In this document: one piece after another, positions 14,449 through 17,987 of the stretch
Position numbering within the stretch: the stretch's first letter is position 1
How the letters are laid out: every line of letters starts with the position of its first letter
Assembly: GCA_003731675.1 (NCBI GenBank)
Contig: RCNQ01000224.1
Coordinates: 1 to 17,987 of the forward strand
Direction of reading: 5' to 3'
DNA from: Bacteroidetes/Chlorobi group bacterium ChocPot_Mid
GTDB taxonomy: Bacteria; Bacteroidota; Ignavibacteria; Kapaibacteriales; UBA2268
DNA: 17,987 bases
Notes under the pieces: generated by a model
Databases searched by the model: none
What the model was told of the DNA's origin: nothing
Seen by the model: the letters and a program-made list of their open reading frames with translations, nothing else
Position numbers and translations under genes: made by a program

Positions 14449-15539
14449 AGAAAAAAAAACCAGAATGGGCTCCCGAAAACAGCGGTGATGAATTTGCAAC
14501 TCAGGTTCTTCCCGGCTTGAAGAATGATATTTCAGGCAGACAGAATACTGTTAGCTTATCAAAACAAAAATTGACAACAAAAGAGTATGTGAAAGGAATA
14601 CTCAAAGATGACAGGAGTATTTTGGCAAGAGCAATAACTCTTACCGAAAGCAATGCACCTGCTCATATAGCTCAGGCACAGGAAATCCTGAAAGAGCTGT
14701 TGCCAAAGACAGGCAAATCAATCCGCATCGGCATTACTGGTTCACCGGGTGTCGGGAAAAGTACTTTTATCGAATCTTTCGGAAATTATCTTTGCGAAAA
14801 CGGGCATAAGGTAGCTGTGCTTGCAATAGACCCCAGCAGTACACGTAGCAAAGGTTCAATTCTTGGCGACAAAACAAGAATGGAAAAACTTTCGCGTCAA
14901 AAAAACGCATTCATCAGACCATCTCCATCGGGTGGAACTTTAGGCGGCGTTACAAGAAAGACAAGAGAAACAATACTTCTTTGCGAAGCGGCAGGATTTG
15001 ATGTGATTTTAGTTGAAACAATCGGTGTCGGTCAAAGCGAAATCACTGTCCGCACTATGGTGGACTTCTTTATGCTACTTTTACTTCCGGGAGCAGGTGA
15101 CGAATTGCAGGGAATAAAAAAAGGTGTTGTAGAAATGGCTGATATGCTCGTAATCAACAAAGCCGACGGGAATAATCGCCAGAGAGCTGAAATCACACAA
15201 CATGCATATTCCGACGCATTGCATTACCTTCAACCTGCAACTGACGGCTGGACTACCGGGGCATTCCTTTGCTCTGCAATTAATGACGAAGGTATTGATG
15301 AAATCTGGAAAAATATTTCGGACTTTACCGAGCTGACTAAAGGTTCCGGCTTGTTTTACAAGAGAAGAAATGAACAACTCTTGGAGTGGGTTTACACAAT
15401 GGTCGAAGAAAATCTGCTGAGTCGTTTTTACCAAAATCCGAAAATTATTGCATCAAAAGAAACCATTGACAAAAAAGTGCTGAACGGAGAGTTAACTCCT
15501 GTGAATGCAGTAAAATTGCTGTTGGATAAATTTGATTAA
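14445..15539 (+). CDS. meaB: MeaB/ArgK-type GTPase (methylmalonyl-CoA mutase chaperone family)
   Basis: The 364-residue cytoplasmic protein is a SIMIBI-class G protein. It shows the P-loop GSPGVGKS (99-106), the AIDPSS switch region, VETIGVGQSE (Glu191 on), a long hydrophobic strand ending LLLPGAGDELQG, and the base-specificity motif NKAD (238-241). This pattern is diagnostic for MeaB, which guards adenosylcobalamin-dependent methylmalonyl-CoA mutase against inactivation by exchanging damaged cofactor using GTP. The length is a little above the usual 320-340 because of an N-terminal tail of some 40 residues. It starts inside the stop codon of the preceding membrane-protein gene; the mutase itself is not in the window. 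Codons 3-5 lie in a nine-A run. The symbol reflects the family, and a related mutase partner (for example isobutyryl-CoA mutase) cannot be excluded. Confidence 0.9.
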   Translation: MKKKKPEWAPENSGDEFATQVLPGLKNDISGRQNTVSLSKQKLTTKEYVKGILKDDRSILARAITLTESNAPAHIAQAQEILKELLPKTGKSIRIGITGSPGVGKSTFIESFGNYLCENGHKVAVLAIDPSSTRSKGSILGDKTRMEKLSRQKNAFIRPSPSGGTLGGVTRKTRETILLCEAAGFDVILVETIGVGQSEITVRTMVDFFMLLLLPGAGDELQGIKKGVVEMADMLVINKADGNNRQRAEITQHAYSDALHYLQPATDGWTTGAFLCSAINDEGIDEIWKNISDFTELTKGSGLFYKRRNEQLLEWVYTMVEENLLSRFYQNPKIIASKETIDKKVLNGELTPVNAVKLLLDKFD

Positions 15540-15550
15540 TGATTTTTTTT

Positions 15551-15575
15551 AGCTAAAAGCTCAAAGCTCAAAGCT
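15551..15575 (+). repeat. 7-bp tandem repeat between the meaB and TPR genes
   Basis: AGCTAAA AGCTCAA AGCTCAA AGCT repeats with a seven-base period for about 3.6 copies. It lies in the 77-base gap before the TPR gene start. Short heptamer arrays can change copy number by slippage. Confidence 0.6.
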
Positions 15576-15616
15576 GATTGTTTTTTAATATTAATTGGAA
15601 TTATTTAAATTTGGGA

Positions 15617-16483
15617 ATGAATCAAAACAAAAACATAAGAAGAAACATAGTACCCGACAAAGTCATTTCAATTGCTGTAATCTGCATTTATTCATTTCTG
15701 ATTATTTTCGGTATTTACTCTTTGACACATCCGAAATGGCTTGTTGATGTTTCGTATGAGAACAAAAAGCAGGAAGTTTCTTCGCTTGTTTATGCCGGGA
15801 TTGAATTATCAAGAAAGCATCAGGAAAAAGAAGCTATCGAGAAATTTGATGAAGCTCTTGCGATGATACCTGACTTTGTCGAAGCAATTGTTAACAAGGG
15901 TGTTTCCTACAAACGACTAAAAATGTATGTCCCGGCAGTGAAGCAATTCGAAATAGCACTCGGCTTATCACCATTTGATTCATCGAATATTTACTCGAAC
16001 CTAAAAGACATCTACATTGAAACAGGTGATACTGCAAAAGCAGACTATTATTTCAAAAAAGCTTTCGAAACAAGCCATTCGACTATTGACAAGTATATGA
16101 AAAAGGGTATTCACTATTACAATATGAAAAATCTTGATTCTTCCCTTGCGTCCTATCGTCAGGCACTATACTTCAGGCAAAAAATGCTCACTTACTACAA
16201 CGATATTCTGGAAAAGGAAATAAGGAAATCGAAGACAAATTTTAAACTGCAAATAACCAATGATGAAAATGTATTAAAGCCCTATGACTCGGTCGGCTTT
16301 AAAATGAATTTGAATATGGACAGAGGTTTAGCAGAAAACTATAATAAGATTGGTTTTGTTTTGGCTTTGAAAGGTCGTTACGATGAAGCACTGGTTAATT
16401 TTTTCAAGGCTGTTCGAATCTGGAAGGATTATCCTGATGCAAACGCAAATATCAGGTACATTTATGATAAGACCGGAAAGTAG
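15617..16483 (+). CDS. Membrane-anchored TPR repeat protein
   Basis: From the ATG at 15617 the product has 288 residues. An earlier TTG at 15578 would add 13 residues but gives an odd Asn-rich start and falls next to the 7-bp repeats, so it is not preferred. A single transmembrane helix (about 16-36) is followed by tetratricopeptide repeats: about 55-88 (AIEKFDEALAMIPD), 89-122 (AVKQFEIALGLSP), 123-156, 158-190 (SLASYRQALYF) and 240-275 (YDEALVNFFKAVRI). The repeats would face the periplasm or the cytoplasm; the basic N-terminus (KNIRRN) favours the periplasm. TPR proteins act as scaffolds, so the partner is unknown. It runs in the same direction as meaB, with no strong terminator between, so co-transcription is possible. 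Confidence 0.85.
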   Translation: MNQNKNIRRNIVPDKVISIAVICIYSFLIIFGIYSLTHPKWLVDVSYENKKQEVSSLVYAGIELSRKHQEKEAIEKFDEALAMIPDFVEAIVNKGVSYKRLKMYVPAVKQFEIALGLSPFDSSNIYSNLKDIYIETGDTAKADYYFKKAFETSHSTIDKYMKKGIHYYNMKNLDSSLASYRQALYFRQKMLTYYNDILEKEIRKSKTNFKLQITNDENVLKPYDSVGFKMNLNMDRGLAENYNKIGFVLALKGRYDEALVNFFKAVRIWKDYPDANANIRYIYDKTGK

Positions 16484-16531
16484 CTTATTTGTAATTAAAA
16501 AAATTTTTCGAGTTAGTTATTTAATTTTTTA

Positions 16532-16539
16532 TAAATTTG
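16532..16539 (+). promoter_or_regulatory. Candidate -7 element of the Mrr gene
   Basis: TAAATTTG matches TAnnTTTG exactly 48 bases before the ATG. No good TTTG lies at the expected distance upstream, so this is a weak call. Confidence 0.25.
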
Positions 16540-16586
16540 CAAATTAAAGATTTAAAAGATATTTGAAATAATATAAGGAATTAGTA

Positions 16587-17498
16587 ATGCCAATACCTGA
16601 TTTTCAATCAATTATGTTACCTTTGTTAAAATTAATATCAGACGGTAAGGAGTATTCTTTTCAAGAATCAATCGAATTATTAGCAACACAATTCAATTTA
16701 ACTGCAAATGAAAAAAAGGAAATGCTTGCAAGTGGATCTCAACCAATTTTTACTAACCGAGTTGGCTGGGCAAAAACATATTTAAAAAAAGCGGGATTAA
16801 TTGAACAAACCAGAAGGGGTTATTTTATAATTACTAAAACTGGTCTGGATACATTGAAATCAAATATTACGAGCATTAATAAGAAATTTCTAAAAAAGTT
16901 TCCAGCATTTCAAGAATCAATGACAAAGAAAAAAGAAGAAGATGATGATAATGATAATAATCAATTGTTTGAACAAAGTAAAACACCAATTGAGTTAATA
17001 GAAGCAGGTTATAAAACTTTGCGGGATAATTTGGTTCAGGATTTAATTAATGAAATCAAAAAATTACCTCCTGACTTTTTCGAAAAAATAGTTATTGATT
17101 TATTAGTGAAGATGGGTTACGGCGGTTCATTAAGCGACCAAGCCAAGGTAACAGGTAAAAGTGGAGATGAAGGTATTGACGGTTTAATTAAAGAAGATAA
17201 ATTAGGATTGGATACGATTTATATTCAGGCAAAAAGATGGGAAAATCAAGTAAGTAGACCTGAGATACAAAAATTTGCTGGAGCTTTACTCGGTCAACAA
17301 TCCAAAAAAGGAATATTTATAACTTTATCCAACTTCTCAAAAGCAGCTATTGAATATGCTGAAAAGATTGACGCAAAAATTATACTTATTGACGGTGAAC
17401 AATTAGCAGAATATATGATAGACTATAATGTTGGTGTTTCCGTAACAAATTCTTATGAAATTAAAAAAATAGATTCCGACTATTTTAGCTTGGAGTGA
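16587..17498 (+). CDS. mrr: Mrr-type restriction endonuclease (type IV, methylation-dependent)
   Basis: The 303-residue protein has the Mrr N-terminal winged-helix domain (about 6-92), a charged linker (KKKEEDDDNDNN, about 114-125), and the Mrr catalytic domain (about 158-290). The nuclease core reads GDEGIDGLI (Asp198 of GIDG) and then IQAKRW (Gln214, Lys216), the D...QxK form of the PD-(D/E)xK site. Mrr enzymes cut DNA carrying foreign methylation and are also triggered by foreign methyltransferases or high pressure. An AAGGA site at 16575-16579 supports the start. No methyltransferase or specificity subunit is adjacent, as expected for a stand-alone type IV enzyme. All visible key residues are present, so it is probably active. 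The gene seems slightly more AT-rich than meaB, a weak hint of transfer. Confidence 0.92.
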   Translation: MPIPDFQSIMLPLLKLISDGKEYSFQESIELLATQFNLTANEKKEMLASGSQPIFTNRVGWAKTYLKKAGLIEQTRRGYFIITKTGLDTLKSNITSINKKFLKKFPAFQESMTKKKEEDDDNDNNQLFEQSKTPIELIEAGYKTLRDNLVQDLINEIKKLPPDFFEKIVIDLLVKMGYGGSLSDQAKVTGKSGDEGIDGLIKEDKLGLDTIYIQAKRWENQVSRPEIQKFAGALLGQQSKKGIFITLSNFSKAAIEYAEKIDAKIILIDGEQLAEYMIDYNVGVSVTNSYEIKKIDSDYFSLE

Positions 17499-17781
17499 AG
17501 TAATATAATAATTTCATTACTGTCCGAAAAAAATCATTAGAGCAAGATTTAGAACATATTTTTTTTCTTCCTGTTGAACAATAGTTTTGGCACTAAGATA
17601 TTGCATTTATAATGAATACCATTAAAAATTGTATCAGCTGAAGCCATTCACGTAGAATTTTATCCCAATCCTTTGCGATTGTATCACTTTCAAAAAATAT
17701 GGTACTGAAAAACCAATAACCAAATCAAAATGTACAATAGTGACTCGATTTTGTTTCTATTTAAGGATTATGTTTTCATTC
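17499..17781. other. Intergenic region between convergent Mrr and T9SS-cargo genes
   Basis: These 283 bases hold no gene I can support. The inverted pair AGTAAT (17499-17504) and ATTACT (17516-17521) follows the Mrr stop but lacks a T run in either useful direction, so it is a poor terminator. Several short open stretches look protein-like but lack starts or family matches. Confidence 0.4.
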
Positions 17782-17987
17782 TCATTTTACCAATATCATT
17801 TGTCTCGTTTCTTGCCTGTCGCCGCATTGCAAACGGTAATAATAAATGCTCGAAGGCAAACCATCTCCGTTAAAATCTGCACTGTAACTTCCAGCAGGTT
17901 TAAAACCTTCGTCCAACAAAGCCACCTGTTGCCCAAAAATGTTACAGACCGTTAATTGCACCTGTGCGGGAACGGCAAGAGAATAAG
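17782..17987 (-). CDS. C-terminal end of a T9SS cargo protein (sorting domain), cut by window edge
   Basis: The minus strand encodes 67 residues ending at a TGA (17784-17782). The sequence reads as the end of a type A T9SS sorting domain: VQLTVCNIFGQQVALL, then FKPAGSYSADFNG, then IYYYRLQCGD and the final QMILVK. These are the usual strands, with the Gly-Gln-x-Val turn and the hydrophobic-Lys tail. The protein should therefore be secreted across the outer membrane; its main domain lies beyond the window. Two features are atypical: the Gly normally before the IYYYRL strand is Ser, and two unusual Cys appear (VCN and QCG). The segment also seems richer in G and C than its neighbours. It may be a real diverged domain or an early pseudogene. 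Confidence 0.75.
   Translation of the reverse strand, partial: YSLAVPAQVQLTVCNIFGQQVALLDEGFKPAGSYSADFNGDGLPSSIYYYRLQCGDRQETRQMILVK

Noticed and set aside
14445..15539. Link between MeaB and the fused activase as one acyl-CoA pathway
   Set aside because: They are about 6 kb apart, separated by unrelated genes and a strong terminator, and neither a mutase nor a dehydratase is present to connect them.
17517..17606. Minus-strand 29-codon open frame with an ATG (begins MQYLSAKTIVQQ)
   Set aside because: It reads like protein but is short, has no ribosome site and no family match; frames of this length are common by chance in AT-rich DNA.
17655..17675. Plus-strand EFYPNPL, resembling the opening of a T9SS sorting domain
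   Set aside because: The following residues do not fit the domain, a stop comes soon after, and no coding frame leads into it.
17593..17724. Minus-strand open stretch of 43 codons with an amphipathic look (SDTIAKDWDKILREWLQ)
   Set aside because: There is no start codon at its head and no recognisable family. It could be a decayed gene fragment, but chance explains it equally well.
17740..17955. 71-codon plus-strand frame with a GTG start
   Set aside because: It lies opposite the T9SS sorting domain, which has the better protein signature, and has no ribosome site.

Overview
The window is an AT-rich bacterial chromosome segment that most resembles the Bacteroidota/Chlorobiota (FCB) group, possibly an Ignavibacteria- or Kapabacteria-like lineage. 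Three things point there: type IX secretion (T9SS) C-terminal sorting domains on the large protease and on the partial gene at the right edge, a near-perfect Bacteroidota-type promoter (TTTG-N19-TAAGTTTG), and Bacteroidota-style lipoprotein and hydrophobic signal peptides. The genus is not resolvable by eye. No rRNA, tRNA, CRISPR array, insertion sequence or prophage gene was found.

Layout. (1) 1-718, minus: truncated MFS transporter with its own promoter. (2) 929-2032, plus: a two-gene unit of a four-helix DUF2231 membrane protein and a lipoprotein-type rubrerythrin, closed by a terminator. (3) 2087-3827, minus: two exported proteins of unknown function, one with weak YD/RHS-like repeats. 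(4) 3828-4128: a 301-bp divergent intergenic region with an 18-bp perfect palindrome. (5) 4129-8550, plus: a 1473-residue fused acyl-CoA dehydratase activase-type protein (two ASKHA ATPase domains, DUF2229, and an HgdB-like region). (6) 8565-9254, minus: PAP2/Aur1-like membrane phosphatase. (7) 9506-13876, plus: a secreted M6 metalloprotease with nine fibronectin III-like repeats and a T9SS sorting domain, with a strong terminator. (8) 14020-15539, plus: a four-helix membrane protein overlapping a MeaB/ArgK-type GTPase by 4 bp. (9) 15617-16483: membrane-anchored TPR protein. (10) 16587-17498: Mrr-type restriction endonuclease. (11) 17782-17987, minus: C-terminal end of another T9SS cargo protein.

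The genes do not form one obvious pathway. Two deal with activation or chaperoning of difficult acyl-CoA chemistry (the ATP-driven iron-sulfur activase and the MeaB GTPase), but no mutase or separate dehydratase is visible. Other themes are oxygen or peroxide defence at the envelope (rubrerythrin), surface proteolysis or adhesion (M6 protease via T9SS) and DNA defence (Mrr). I see no convincing new multi-gene system. The items most worth following up are the lipoprotein rubrerythrin with its DUF2231 partner, the fused activase, the translationally coupled membrane protein/MeaB pair, and the symmetric sites in the two divergent intergenic regions.
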